Counted from the stretch's first letter, positions 9,355-18,097 are shown. The stretch is 64,000 nucleotides of DNA from Candidatus Paracaedibacteraceae bacterium (GCA_019459505.1 JAIBEV010000110.1:32958-96957), one strand, 5' to 3'. Numbers and translations: made by a program. The notes: generated from the letters alone by a model not told the origin.

Positions 9355-9383
9355 AAAAAACCCTGCAATTGCAGGGTTTTTTT
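9355..9383 (+). terminator. Rho-independent terminator of pal
   Basis: A perfect hairpin CCCTGCAA/TTGCAGGG at 9361-9376 is flanked by six A on the left and seven T on the right. It lies 22 bases after the pal stop and could also act on the opposite strand for bioC. Confidence 0.9.
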
Positions 9384-9436
9384 ATGATATCGATGAAGAA
9401 AAGAAAGAAGATAGGGTTTGGTTTAATCCGTTAAAT

Positions 9437-10126
9437 CTATTGAGCGATCACTGTTAGAACATGATAGGTACAAGTGATAGGTTCCTGCAAAAAGAGAGAT
9501 TTAGGAATTGACTTTACCTTAGGCTGAAAACTTGTCTGCGCCCCAATTTTATAGATACTATTCCAAAAAGATAACCAATTAGGGTGATATTCGGAATAGT
9601 AAGTTTCTTCAATGGAAATATCGCGTCCTAATATTGCTTTTAAATCCGCCATCGATAACATCGGTGGGGTCCGATTTTCAATGTGATTTAAAGCACAAAA
9701 GGTTTTCCATTCCAGAAAATTATTATTTCCCAAGGTGGTAAAGGCCAAAGTTTGACTATGTTGCTTGAGCATAGAAAGGGTTGTAGCCGGATGCTGAAAC
9801 CATTGAAAAGCCAAAGAGCTTACAATCCAATCAAAAGACTGCTTAAAAGGAAAATATTCTCCATCATAGACGACAGGTAGAGCTTTCGGAATATTAAGTT
9901 TTTCAACCATCTCAGAGGACAAGTCACTGACAACTATTGGACAAGCATAGTCCGCTAAATAATGGCTTAAAAATCCTGTGCCACAGCCAATTTCTAAAAT
10001 TGATGAAGGGGCCTTAAGTTTAAGTAATTTATGGGCAAAATCATCAGCAATTTTTTGTTGGGTTTTACCAAATTCATTATAAGTGCAGGCAGCACGACTA
10101 AAATTACGACGTATATGATTTTTCAT
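9437..10126 (-). CDS. bioC: Malonyl-ACP O-methyltransferase, BioC-like
   Basis: SAM-dependent methyltransferase. BioC methylates malonyl-ACP so that the fatty acid synthase can build the pimeloyl chain of biotin. The 229-residue protein opens with RRNFSRAACTYNEFGKTQ, a BioC-like N terminus, followed by motif I ILEIGCGTGFLSHYL and the acidic VVSDLSSEM. The start is the ATG at 10126, which overlaps the stop of the upstream esterase as ATGA; an in-frame extension upstream lies inside that gene. The pairing with a BioH-like esterase supports the biotin role. Other methyltransferase substrates cannot be excluded. Confidence 0.78.
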   Translation of the reverse strand: MKNHIRRNFSRAACTYNEFGKTQQKIADDFAHKLLKLKAPSSILEIGCGTGFLSHYLADYACPIVVSDLSSEMVEKLNIPKALPVVYDGEYFPFKQSFDWIVSSLAFQWFQHPATTLSMLKQHSQTLAFTTLGNNNFLEWKTFCALNHIENRTPPMLSMADLKAILGRDISIEETYYSEYHPNWLSFWNSIYKIGAQTSFQPKVKSIPKSLFLQEPITCTYHVLTVIAQ

Positions 10127-10743
10127 GGCACAATATTCTTGAAGAAACTCCGAATCAACCGAGCACACTCAGATGCATGAGTCGGGAGCAAACTGTGATT
10201 AGCATTTTCAATAATATGGAGTTTTGAAAAGCAGTCTCGCTGGAGAGAAAGAGGGGCAATTAGATCATCCTTTCCTGCAATAGCTAAGACAGGTGCTGGG
10301 GGTAGCTTTATACTTAAGGGTCGCAAGGCTGTAAGGTTTTGTCGTAATAATTCATCATTACGCTGGGAGTTACCAACGACATGGATATGACCTGTACGCT
10401 CATAAAAATTTTGTAAAACGATGTCGGGATGACGCTGATATTGCTGAATCATCGCACCCAGGCTTGCCTTTGGGATGCCATTGGGGAAATTTTGACTTTG
10501 CATAAATTGCGTAAATCCATTGAGACTGACATATCCCGCTAGGGTAGGAAATTTTTGGATAAGGCGAGAAAAACCTTGGGAATGACCAATGCCAACTGCC
10601 ATTTCTGGCATTACATCAGGAAGATAAGGCGAGCCAAAATATCCTTCATTAATACAGAGAATGTCAAAATCATAGAGAATCTTCAGTAAGGGGGCAAAAA
10701 ATGTGTTATCATAGCCCCAACCATGCCAACAAATAAGTTTCAT
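10123..10743 (-). CDS. BioH-like pimeloyl-ACP methyl ester esterase
   Basis: Alpha/beta-hydrolase of 206 residues with the catalytic triad visible: Ser in GHSQG, Asp in AGKDDLIAP and His in NANHSLLP. It opens with CWHGWGYDN, an oxyanion-hole HGWG motif typical of BioH-type esterases. Its stop codon overlaps the BioC-like start (ATGA), so the two are translationally coupled. BioH cleaves the methyl ester that BioC adds, ending pimeloyl synthesis. The protein is shorter than E. coli BioH, and BioG-type enzymes are an alternative; the role rests mainly on the neighbour. Confidence 0.72.
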   Translation of the reverse strand: MKLICWHGWGYDNTFFAPLLKILYDFDILCINEGYFGSPYLPDVMPEMAVGIGHSQGFSRLIQKFPTLAGYVSLNGFTQFMQSQNFPNGIPKASLGAMIQQYQRHPDIVLQNFYERTGHIHVVGNSQRNDELLRQNLTALRPLSIKLPPAPVLAIAGKDDLIAPLSLQRDCFSKLHIIENANHSLLPTHASECARLIRSFFKNIVP

Positions 10744-10761
10744 TAAATTTCTTTTAAGGCA

Positions 10762-10794
10762 TTATTGTTAATTTTATAATTGCTACAACAATAA
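10762..10794. promoter_or_regulatory. Inverted repeat in the znuA/bioH divergent promoter region
   Basis: TTATTGTT at 10762-10769 is repeated inverted as AACAATAA at 10787-10794. It lies between the divergent starts of the esterase and znuA. A metal-responsive (Zur-like) operator is a guess from position; the sequence does not clearly match a Zur consensus I know. Confidence 0.3.
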
Positions 10795-10810
10795 CATAAA
10801 TGAGATCAAC

Positions 10811-11782
10811 ATGCGTCTTTTAGTTTTATTTTTAATAGGCTTGAGCAGTTTAATGGCTAAGACTTCCCCAAAGTCTATCGCTAATTTGTCGAGTCCCCCA
10901 AAGGTTTTGGTAACAATTAAACCCATTCATTCACTGGTTGCAGCTGTTATGGAGGGTGTGGGAACACCCGAGCTTTTGATAGAGGCGAATGCATCAGCCC
11001 ATACCCATCAATTGAAGCCAACTGAAGCTCTTAAGCTGAATGCTGCTCAAGTTATTGTCTGGGTCGGGCCTATCTATGAAACGGCTATACAAAAATCTAT
11101 TGATGCCGTTAAAAAATCTGTGCAATTAATAACCGTATCAGATTTACCTGGTATACATTTGCTGCCGGCAAGAACGTTTCATCATCCAGTAGAAGGGTGT
11201 GTAGCAGACTTATTACAATGTCATGAAGGACATCAGCACGAAGGAGATCATCATCATGAAATATCAGGAAAAGACGGCCATTTATGGCTTGCTGCTCCTA
11301 ATGCAAAAGTTATTGTTAAAGGGATTGCCGCGCAATTATCGCAACTTGATCAGCGGAACGCGCCGCATTATTTGGCAAATTCTAAAAAAATTATAAAGAA
11401 AATTGATGAGCTGCACGCCGATCTGACAAAAGAAATGGAAGCTGTGAAGAGTGCTAAATACCTTACCTATCATGATTTTACGCAATATTTTGATATGGCC
11501 TACGGTACCGAATGCGTTGGTGCTGTTCGCGTTAATCCAGAGGTGGAACCAACGGCAGCAACCTTGCAGGATATAAGGCATGAGATATCTCATGGTGTCA
11601 AAGCGATCTTTTCTGAACCCCAGTTTGATACCAAGACAATTCGCATCATTGCCGAAGATACCGATGTCACCTATGCCCAACTGGACGGATTAGGGTTTGG
11701 CCTGGATGCAGGTCCTAATTTATATTTTGAAATGATGCGCCGATTTGCCAATGATATGAAGAAAGCGCTGGCTCCCCATTAA
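10811..11782 (+). CDS. znuA: Zinc ABC transporter substrate-binding protein ZnuA
   Basis: Periplasmic metal-binding protein that delivers Zn(II) to the ZnuBC permease. 323 residues with an N-terminal signal peptide (cleavage near LMA-KT). Metal ligands typical of the cluster A-I family are visible: His in KPIHSL, His in SAHTHQLKP and His in LTYHDFTQYF. Between them lies a His/Glu/Asp-rich loop at about residues 118-155 (HEGHQHEGDHHHE), typical of zinc rather than manganese binders. No znuB or znuC adjoins it. It is divergent from the BioH-like gene across a 67-base region. Confidence 0.93.
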   Translation: MRLLVLFLIGLSSLMAKTSPKSIANLSSPPKVLVTIKPIHSLVAAVMEGVGTPELLIEANASAHTHQLKPTEALKLNAAQVIVWVGPIYETAIQKSIDAVKKSVQLITVSDLPGIHLLPARTFHHPVEGCVADLLQCHEGHQHEGDHHHEISGKDGHLWLAAPNAKVIVKGIAAQLSQLDQRNAPHYLANSKKIIKKIDELHADLTKEMEAVKSAKYLTYHDFTQYFDMAYGTECVGAVRVNPEVEPTAATLQDIRHEISHGVKAIFSEPQFDTKTIRIIAEDTDVTYAQLDGLGFGLDAGPNLYFEMMRRFANDMKKALAPH

Positions 11783-12086
11783 GGTTGAGGGCTGTCTCAC
11801 AAAGGTGACAGAGATTTATCTCATCCCCTTTCTCAAATTAGTCCTCATCAAGCTTTATCTATTTTAAGATGAGAATCTCAAGCATTGAAGCTGTTGGAGA
11901 GGTGGAAAAGAGAGAAATGAAGGTTTCTCTCTTCTCTCTTCTCTCTTCTCTCTTCTCTCTTATAGAGAAGCGTTAAACTATAATTTTTTGTTAACCTTTC
12001 TCCTTTTATAAAATTTAACTTTATGTACTTTTGTTTTAAGACTTAATAGAAAAAATATTAAAGAAATGTAAAAGGATAAAATTTTT
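11783..12086. other. Gene-free region with heptamer repeat before broken ldcA
   Basis: No gene is visible. A weak stem (CTGTC/GACAG, about 11812-11831) follows znuA without a T-run. The outstanding feature is the pyrimidine heptamer array at 11925-11959, described separately. The downstream 100 bases are AT-rich and must hold the promoter of the LD-carboxypeptidase gene. Confidence 0.5.
11908..11959 (+). repeat. Heptamer tandem repeat (TTCTCTC)x5 with upstream complementary arm
   Basis: Five exact copies of TTCTCTC occupy 11925-11959. Just upstream, AAGAGAGAAA at 11908-11917 pairs perfectly with TTTCTCTCTT at 11924-11933 (six-base loop) and could pair with any later register of the array. 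The result is a hairpin with several alternative 3' arms, 130 bases before the ldcA start. Arrays with units not divisible by three near promoters are prone to slippage; whether this one alters expression is unknown. Confidence 0.9.
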
Positions 12087-13036
12087 ATGGATACGAATGT
12101 CTTAGAGAAAAGATGGTCATTCTTGACCGAGGGAGATTCAATCCATATTGTGGCGCCCGCGTATGGGGCTCCTAATAACTATCTCGAGACTGTTCGTCAA
12201 AATATCCTTAAGTATGGTTTTAAACCAGAAATCCCTATTGACATAAGTGTTCCTCAACCTCTTGGCTATTCTAATACAGATTTTTATCGTGCTAATCATC
12301 TAAAAAAAGTCCTTACAGATGATAAGGTAAAGGTTATTTGGGCTCTTCAAGGAGGACGAGGCAGCTCTCTCTTGTTGCCTTTTTTAAAAGATTTATCGCA
12401 GTCAATTTCTCCAAAATTAATTGTGGGATTTAGTGATATTACGGCTCTCCATTTATGGGCCGCTACAAGAAATTGGCCCTCTCTTCATGGTATCGTTTTG
12501 ACTTATAATAGGGAAACGTGGACTAAAGGTAATAAGGATTCTTCAATGGACGACATTATGGCAATCCTCAAGGAAGATAGGCAAGAAGTTGACTATAAAC
12601 TAGAACCTTTAAATCAGACCTCTCGAAAAGATTTAACCATCACTGGTCCTGTTGTTGGGGGTAATTTATCATTAATCCAACGAAGTATCGGTACTGATGC
12701 TCATTTACAAACTGCAGGGAAAATACTTTTCTTAGAAGATAAGGATGAAGCGCGCCCACTCGTCTTTATGAGAGCCTTAACCATTTAGAGAGATCAGGAT
12801 TATTTAATTCTGTTGCATCGATTATTTGGGGACATTTTACCTTAGGGGATCAAGATGCTGAAAAGTATAAAATTGTTCAGCATATTTTTGCTGATAAAAT
12901 GGACAAATTAAATATTCCTGTTGTTTATTCTCTTAATTTTGGACATGGTGATAAAAATTATCCTTTTCCTTTTAATACAGCGGCAACTTTAAGGATGGGC
13001 TCAGAAGTTATCTTAAAGGTCAAAACAAATAATTAA
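12087..13036 (+). pseudogene. Frameshifted LD-carboxypeptidase (peptidase S66)
   Basis: Family S66 enzymes remove the terminal D-alanine from muropeptide tetrapeptides in cell-wall recycling. The first frame (12087-12788, 233 residues) has the nucleophile elbow VGFSDITALH and the Glu region LFLEDKDEA, then runs into a stop. The remaining third continues in the -1 frame from about 12765 to the stop at 13034-13036: LYESLNHLERSGLFNS, then IIWGHFTLGD, then the catalytic His region NFGHGDKNYPFPF. Together they give about 316 residues, the normal family length. One missing base near the CGCGCCCA stretch at about 12755 would explain it. The break removes the catalytic His, so the product should be inactive unless this is a sequencing error. 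Confidence 0.85.
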
Positions 13037-13111
13037 GCAATAAACTGATTCCTAAGAAATGTGTAATTAATCACCTTTGAGGTTGGAGTGGAGGAGATAA
13101 ACTATTCTCCG

Positions 13112-15019
13112 TTATACTCCTTTTTTTGCCCGTTCCTCTGCTTTTAATTCTTTTTTAGAAAGTTTGCCAATCATGGTTTTAGGAAGTTCATCCCTAAATT
13201 CAATATATTTAGGCATTTCAATAGGAGAGAGTTTGTCTTTTAGGAAGCTTAACAGTTTTTCTTCAGTGAGATGAGAGCTGTCCTTTAATTTTACAAAGGC
13301 TTTTACGGTTTCTCCACGCTTTTCATCAGGTACGCCAATAACAGTAACCTCTGCGACGGCTGGATGTCGATAAATAACCTCTTCTACCATACGAGGATAA
13401 ACATTGAAGCCACTACAGATGATCAGATCTTTAATTCGATCGACAAGGAAAGTATAGCCCTCGTCATCCATATAGCCTACATCACCGGTGAGGAAGAAAT
13501 CGCCCGAAAAAACTTTCTCAGTATCCTCAGGACGCTTCCAATAGCCTAGCATAACCTGAGGGCCTTTGATGGCTATTTGGCCATTAATATAGCGATCTGT
13601 TGATTGAGACGGATCATCGAGAGAAACAATTTTTACTTCGGTGCGAGGAAAAGGAATACCAATTGATCCTGATTTATTAGCCCCATCTACGGGATTGGCA
13701 ACAGCAGCGGGAGAGGTTTCACTTAATCCATAGGCCTCCAGCAGTTTACAACCTGTCAAACTTTCAAACTCTTCTTTAATCTTAAGAGGGAGGGGCGCCC
13801 CTCCGGACAGACAAGCTTTAAGGGAGCGAAGATTAATATTTTTGACCTGAGGATGATGGGCAATCATACTGTACATGGTGGGAACGCCAGGGAAAAACGT
13901 TATCTTATGTTTTTGAATTAACTTCATTGCTTCAAGCGGATTAAAACGGGGAAACATAATCACAATTTCAGAGGCAGTTAAAATAGCCAAGGTCATAACA
14001 GCTGTCATTGCATAAACATGGAAGAGAGGAAGACCCGCCAGAATTCTATCTTTGCCATATTCCATTCCTTCGAACCAATGATAGGCTTGAATGGCATTAG
14101 AATAGACATTGTAATGACTTAGCATAGCGCCTTTAGGAACGCCTGTCGTACCGCCTGTATACTGGAGTAAGGCGACATCCTTTTTAGGCGTAATTTTAAT
14201 AAGTTCAGGGTTTCCTGTATTATTAATAAGATCTCTAAAGTTGAGAATATCGGGATTGGTTGGAAGATGTGCAATTTCACGTCGTTTCAAGAGCCTAAAG
14301 AAAATATTTTTAGGAAAGGGAAGGCTGTCAGCAACCGAACAAACAACCATTTTTTTAAGAGCAGTCGTATCTCTAAGAGGCATAAGCTTTGCACATAATA
14401 TCTCTAAGTCTAAGGTAATCATAATCTCAGTTTCAGAATCATTAATTTGATGCTTAATTTCATGGTCCGCATAAAGAGGATTATAATTAACCACCACACC
14501 GCCCGCCTTTAGAATAGCGAAATAGGCAATAACAAAATAAGGCGCATTGGGCATAAAGATACCCACCTTTGTGCCGGGCTTAACCCCAATTTTTTGTAAT
14601 CCCTCTGCTAAGCGATTAACCAAATTACTGATTTCACTATAAGTGTATTTTTTGCCTAAAAAGTCGATACAGTTTTTAGCAGGAGCGTTGGCTGCTGCTT
14701 CATCCATTAAAGCCCATAATGGTTTTTCAGGCAGATCAATATCCCATTTAATTGCTGGAGGATAAGATTTTAACCAAGGAAAGACAGGCGGGGTTGAGAG
14801 TTTGGCAGGTTTCTTAGTAACAGGTTTTTTGGTTGGCGTTTTAGCGGCACCCTTCACGACCGGAGTTTTCTTAGTCTTAGGGGGTGTTGATTTTGGTGAA
14901 GCTAATTTCTTAGTATCTTTCATGCTTTTATTGGTAGAGGATTTTGTCGACGGTGATACCGATTGCTTTTTAGTCTTTGCAGGGGTTGCCTTTTTTGAAT
15001 CCTTACTTAATTCGGTCAT
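13112..15019 (-). CDS. fadD: Long-chain acyl-CoA synthetase with basic N-terminal extension
   Basis: AMP-forming ligase activating fatty acids to acyl-CoA. The adenylation core shows the P-loop-like YTGGTTGVPKGAM, YGLSETSPAAV, the TGDVGY region and the C-terminal lysine segment PKTMIGKLSKKEL. The 635 residues exceed the usual 550-570 because residues 1-75 form a Lys/Pro/Thr/Ser-rich tail with PAKTKK, PPKTKKTP and TKKPVTKKPAK repeats, resembling histone H1 or AlgP tails. The start at 15019 is supported by GATGAGAT upstream. It is divergent from divL. ETF-QO at 6.2 kb would accept electrons from beta-oxidation. Confidence 0.92.
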   Translation of the reverse strand: MTELSKDSKKATPAKTKKQSVSPSTKSSTNKSMKDTKKLASPKSTPPKTKKTPVVKGAAKTPTKKPVTKKPAKLSTPPVFPWLKSYPPAIKWDIDLPEKPLWALMDEAAANAPAKNCIDFLGKKYTYSEISNLVNRLAEGLQKIGVKPGTKVGIFMPNAPYFVIAYFAILKAGGVVVNYNPLYADHEIKHQINDSETEIMITLDLEILCAKLMPLRDTTALKKMVVCSVADSLPFPKNIFFRLLKRREIAHLPTNPDILNFRDLINNTGNPELIKITPKKDVALLQYTGGTTGVPKGAMLSHYNVYSNAIQAYHWFEGMEYGKDRILAGLPLFHVYAMTAVMTLAILTASEIVIMFPRFNPLEAMKLIQKHKITFFPGVPTMYSMIAHHPQVKNINLRSLKACLSGGAPLPLKIKEEFESLTGCKLLEAYGLSETSPAAVANPVDGANKSGSIGIPFPRTEVKIVSLDDPSQSTDRYINGQIAIKGPQVMLGYWKRPEDTEKVFSGDFFLTGDVGYMDDEGYTFLVDRIKDLIICSGFNVYPRMVEEVIYRHPAVAEVTVIGVPDEKRGETVKAFVKLKDSSHLTEEKLLSFLKDKLSPIEMPKYIEFRDELPKTMIGKLSKKELKAEERAKKGV

Positions 15020-15062
15020 TATATCTCATCTACCTTAAGCATCATCTATTAACTCCAATCTA

Positions 15063-15110
15063 TCATCAAATTATTGATAAAGTATAAATAATTTTAATTT
15101 AATTTGATGA
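15063..15110. promoter_or_regulatory. Inverted repeat between fadD and divL
   Basis: TCATCAAATTA at 15063-15073 and its exact complement TAATTTGATGA at 15100-15110 are separated by 26 AT-rich bases in the 141-base divergent promoter region. An 11-bp perfect repeat of this spacing may be a paired operator or a cruciform. The regulator is unknown. Confidence 0.4.
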
Positions 15111-15160
15111 ATTAAGCTGTTACCCTGAAAGAGATTGTAGCGAGTAATAGGAATCTTTAG

Positions 15161-17617
15161 ATGCTCGATAATCTCCTTTTTTGGATAAATATAGAAGAGC
15201 TGGAGTCTTCTATTATTAGTTGCTTTTTTCTAGGGTTGGGAATGGCTATGGTAGCAGTTCCTATGCTTCGCCATATTTCCCGCTTAAAGCATAAAGTTCA
15301 TCTGCTACAGGACCGGCATTATCTTTATAAAATATTAATTGATGGTGCTGTTGAGTCTCGATGCTGGTGGCCTAAAGAGGGTGGGACTCTTGACTATTCT
15401 TATAGCTTGATCTCTTTAATGGGATTGGATCCTCAACAACCGGTTTCCTTGCAAGATATCATTAATCAATTTACCGCTGATGATGCCTATAAGCTCGATC
15501 AGCATATTCAAAGGCTAAAAGATTTTAATGATCCTTTTGAGCTTTCCTTGACAGTAATTGACACACGGATACTACTAAAAGTTGTAGGATACTCTTTTAG
15601 TGAGAATGGCCGGCATCACTTTGTTTTGGCCTTTTCCGATGTAACTGACGAAGATTTCCTGCTTGATAAACTTCACAATCAGGTTTCAGAATTATATAAA
15701 GAACATAACTTTTATGCCGATGTTTTAAATAGTATCCCCATTGCGTTATGGGGACGGGACGCTCAAGCAAACCTTATTTATTGCAATCAAGTTTTTGCCG
15801 GTATTTTAGATTCTACTCCTGATGCGGTTATTGCTGAAGGACGCGAACTTATAGATAAAAACCGATCTTTCAATCCTCAGGCGTTAGCCCAACGGGCGTT
15901 GTCGACAGGGACTGTCCAATCCAAACGCAGTCATATTGTGGTGGATGGTCATCGACGGATGATTGAGACAGCAGAAATCCCGGTGGTTGATAAGTCGGGA
16001 ACGATTGGCTATGCCATGGATTTTACTGAGCATGAAGAGGCTCATATTACGCTAGCAAAGCATGTGGCAGCTCATCAAGATATCTTACACAATTTATCCT
16101 CCCCTATTATTGTGTTCGGGGCCGATCAAAGGTTAGAATTTTTTAATAAAGCCTATGAGAAATTATTTGAATTTGACGAAAAATATCTTTATTCAAAGCC
16201 AACTTTTAATGAATTGATGCAAGACCTTCGGGAAAGGCGCAAACTTCCTGAAGTTTCTGATTTTACGGCGTACCGTAACGCGCAGTTAAGTTTATTTAAT
16301 ACTTTAATCAATCCCATTCAAGAGTTAACCCATTTGCCGGATGGTCAGATTTTAAGGATGGTTATTGCCCCACACCCCTTAGGGGGACTGCTGTTCTTGT
16401 TTGATGATGTGACGGATAAATTAGCGATGGAACGTCGTTACAATACATTGATTGCGGTTCAAAAGGAAACCCTAGATCATCTTTATGAAGGAATTATTGT
16501 GTTGGGCAGTGATAACCGTTTACGTTTATCCAATCCCGCTGTCAGTCGGATTTGGCAGGTTAATGATATTGAGCTATCTGCTGGGCGTCATGCCGGTGAA
16601 ATCCTATATGAGATTCGCCATCGTTTCGTGGGATACAGCCATTGGGATCAATTTAGACAAAAAACTTTGGAAATGTTCCACGCGAGACAACCCGCCAATG
16701 AACGGCTTATTTTAGCAGATCAGTCTGTCATCAATGTCTCGTATGTACCGCTGCCGGATGGATCCCATATGTTAGGCTTTATTGATGTATCTGATCGATG
16801 GAGATTTGAAGAAGCACTTAGGGAACGCAATGAAGCCCTGGAGCAAACGGATCGGTTTAAATCCGATTTTATTTCCCACGTCTCTTATGAATTGCGGGCT
16901 CCTCTTAATACCATTATTGGATTTACTGAAATCTTGTTGCATCAATATTTTGGCAATTTGAATGAACGTCAAATTAACTATTGTGAGGGGATTAATGAAT
17001 CCTCTCAACGGTTGTTATCACTTATTAATGATATTATTGATTTCGCCAGTGTAGAGGCGGGACAATTAACCTTGAAAATTCAGCCTATTGACTTAACGGC
17101 GTTTCTCGAGAGCTTGATAGCCCTTGTCTATACCCGCTCGAATGATCATGGTTTAGAAATTATCTGTGAAAATACCACATTCGTTGAGCGGTTTTTAGCT
17201 GACGAGCGTCGATTGAAGCAAGCGATTTTTAATCTATTGATGAATGCCATTAAATTTACCCCTTCGGGGGGCTTAATAAAGCTAACCGCAGCCGTAGAGA
17301 CGGAAGAGGATGGGGATTACCTAGTTTTATCGGTAAGTGATAGCGGGGTAGGAATGTCCGATGAAGAAAAGAAAAATATCTTTGAATTATTCGATATGGG
17401 CAATGGCAATCGCAAACGCTTTAAAGGGGCTGGCATAGGGTTGCCGTTGGTTAAAAGCTTTATTACTCTACATGGAGGGCGTATTCATATTGAATCAGCT
17501 CAGGGACAGGGAACGACTGTCTGGTGTCGCATTCCTTTACTTCAAGAACCACCGATTGCAGAATTGAATCTAGTTGCTAAAGATCAACTCTTAGCATCCA
17601 CTGCTATAAGCTTTTAA
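15161..17617 (+). CDS. divL: DivL-like PAS-containing histidine pseudokinase
   Basis: 818 residues: an N-terminal membrane segment (about 20-40), several PAS-type sensor regions, a dimerization domain and an HATPase domain. In the dimerization domain the phospho-acceptor His of the ELR box is replaced by tyrosine: SHVSYELRAPLN, Tyr576. This is the hallmark of Caulobacter DivL (Tyr550), which regulates the CckA-CtrA cell-cycle phosphorelay rather than acting as a conventional kinase. The ATP-binding domain looks intact: FNLLMNAIKFTP, SDSGVGMS and GAGIGLPLV. The start at 15161 follows a TAGGA site. DivL is my best reading from this residue, the PAS array and the length. Confidence 0.88.
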   Translation: MLDNLLFWINIEELESSIISCFFLGLGMAMVAVPMLRHISRLKHKVHLLQDRHYLYKILIDGAVESRCWWPKEGGTLDYSYSLISLMGLDPQQPVSLQDIINQFTADDAYKLDQHIQRLKDFNDPFELSLTVIDTRILLKVVGYSFSENGRHHFVLAFSDVTDEDFLLDKLHNQVSELYKEHNFYADVLNSIPIALWGRDAQANLIYCNQVFAGILDSTPDAVIAEGRELIDKNRSFNPQALAQRALSTGTVQSKRSHIVVDGHRRMIETAEIPVVDKSGTIGYAMDFTEHEEAHITLAKHVAAHQDILHNLSSPIIVFGADQRLEFFNKAYEKLFEFDEKYLYSKPTFNELMQDLRERRKLPEVSDFTAYRNAQLSLFNTLINPIQELTHLPDGQILRMVIAPHPLGGLLFLFDDVTDKLAMERRYNTLIAVQKETLDHLYEGIIVLGSDNRLRLSNPAVSRIWQVNDIELSAGRHAGEILYEIRHRFVGYSHWDQFRQKTLEMFHARQPANERLILADQSVINVSYVPLPDGSHMLGFIDVSDRWRFEEALRERNEALEQTDRFKSDFISHVSYELRAPLNTIIGFTEILLHQYFGNLNERQINYCEGINESSQRLLSLINDIIDFASVEAGQLTLKIQPIDLTAFLESLIALVYTRSNDHGLEIICENTTFVERFLADERRLKQAIFNLLMNAIKFTPSGGLIKLTAAVETEEDGDYLVLSVSDSGVGMSDEEKKNIFELFDMGNGNRKRFKGAGIGLPLVKSFITLHGGRIHIESAQGQGTTVWCRIPLLQEPPIAELNLVAKDQLLASTAISF

Positions 17618-18096
17618 AGCTGTTTAATGAGGGTCGCTGTTGCTAAAGCGGCGACCCCTTCGCCCCGGCCTGTAAAGCCTAATTTCTCTGTAGTGGTCGC
17701 CTTAACACTGATATGCTCTTGCGCGATTTCTAAGATTTGGGAAATTTTTTGTCGCATGGTCTCGCGGTGAGGGGACACTTTAGGGGCCTCACCGATGATG
17801 GTCACATCGATGTGATTAATGCGATAGTTTTTGTTTTGAGCTAATTGGGCCGCATGCTTCAAAAATTGACAAGAGTCAGCCCCTTTCCAACGAGGATCAG
17901 TGGGAGGGAAGTGTTGGCCAATGTCACCTAAGCATAAGGCCCCTAAGATGGCATCCGTAATGGCATGTAATCCGACATCCGCATCAGAATGACCGATAAG
18001 GGAAAAACCACACGGGATGGTGATACCGCAGAGGGTAACATGATCACCCTGCCCAATGGCGTGGACATCAAATCCATTGCCGAGACGAATATCCAT
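17614..18096 (-). CDS. ispF: 2-C-methyl-D-erythritol 2,4-cyclodiphosphate synthase
   Basis: Trimeric zinc enzyme of the MEP pathway that cyclises CDP-ME 2-phosphate. The 160 residues match the family. The metal-binding GNGFDVHAI and the signature IGHSDADVGLHAITDAILGA are present, and TTEKLGFTGRGEG lies near the C terminus. It follows ispD by one base and ends four bases into the divL stop region on the opposite strand. Many alphaproteobacteria fuse IspD and IspF; here they are separate but adjacent. Confidence 0.96.
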   Translation of the reverse strand: MDIRLGNGFDVHAIGQGDHVTLCGITIPCGFSLIGHSDADVGLHAITDAILGALCLGDIGQHFPPTDPRWKGADSCQFLKHAAQLAQNKNYRINHIDVTIIGEAPKVSPHRETMRQKISQILEIAQEHISVKATTTEKLGFTGRGEGVAALATATLIKQL

Positions 18097-18097
18097 A

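Noticed and set aside
12750..12790. Programmed -1 frameshift in ldcA
   Set aside because: No slippery heptamer or downstream structure is visible at the switch; mutation or read error is simpler.
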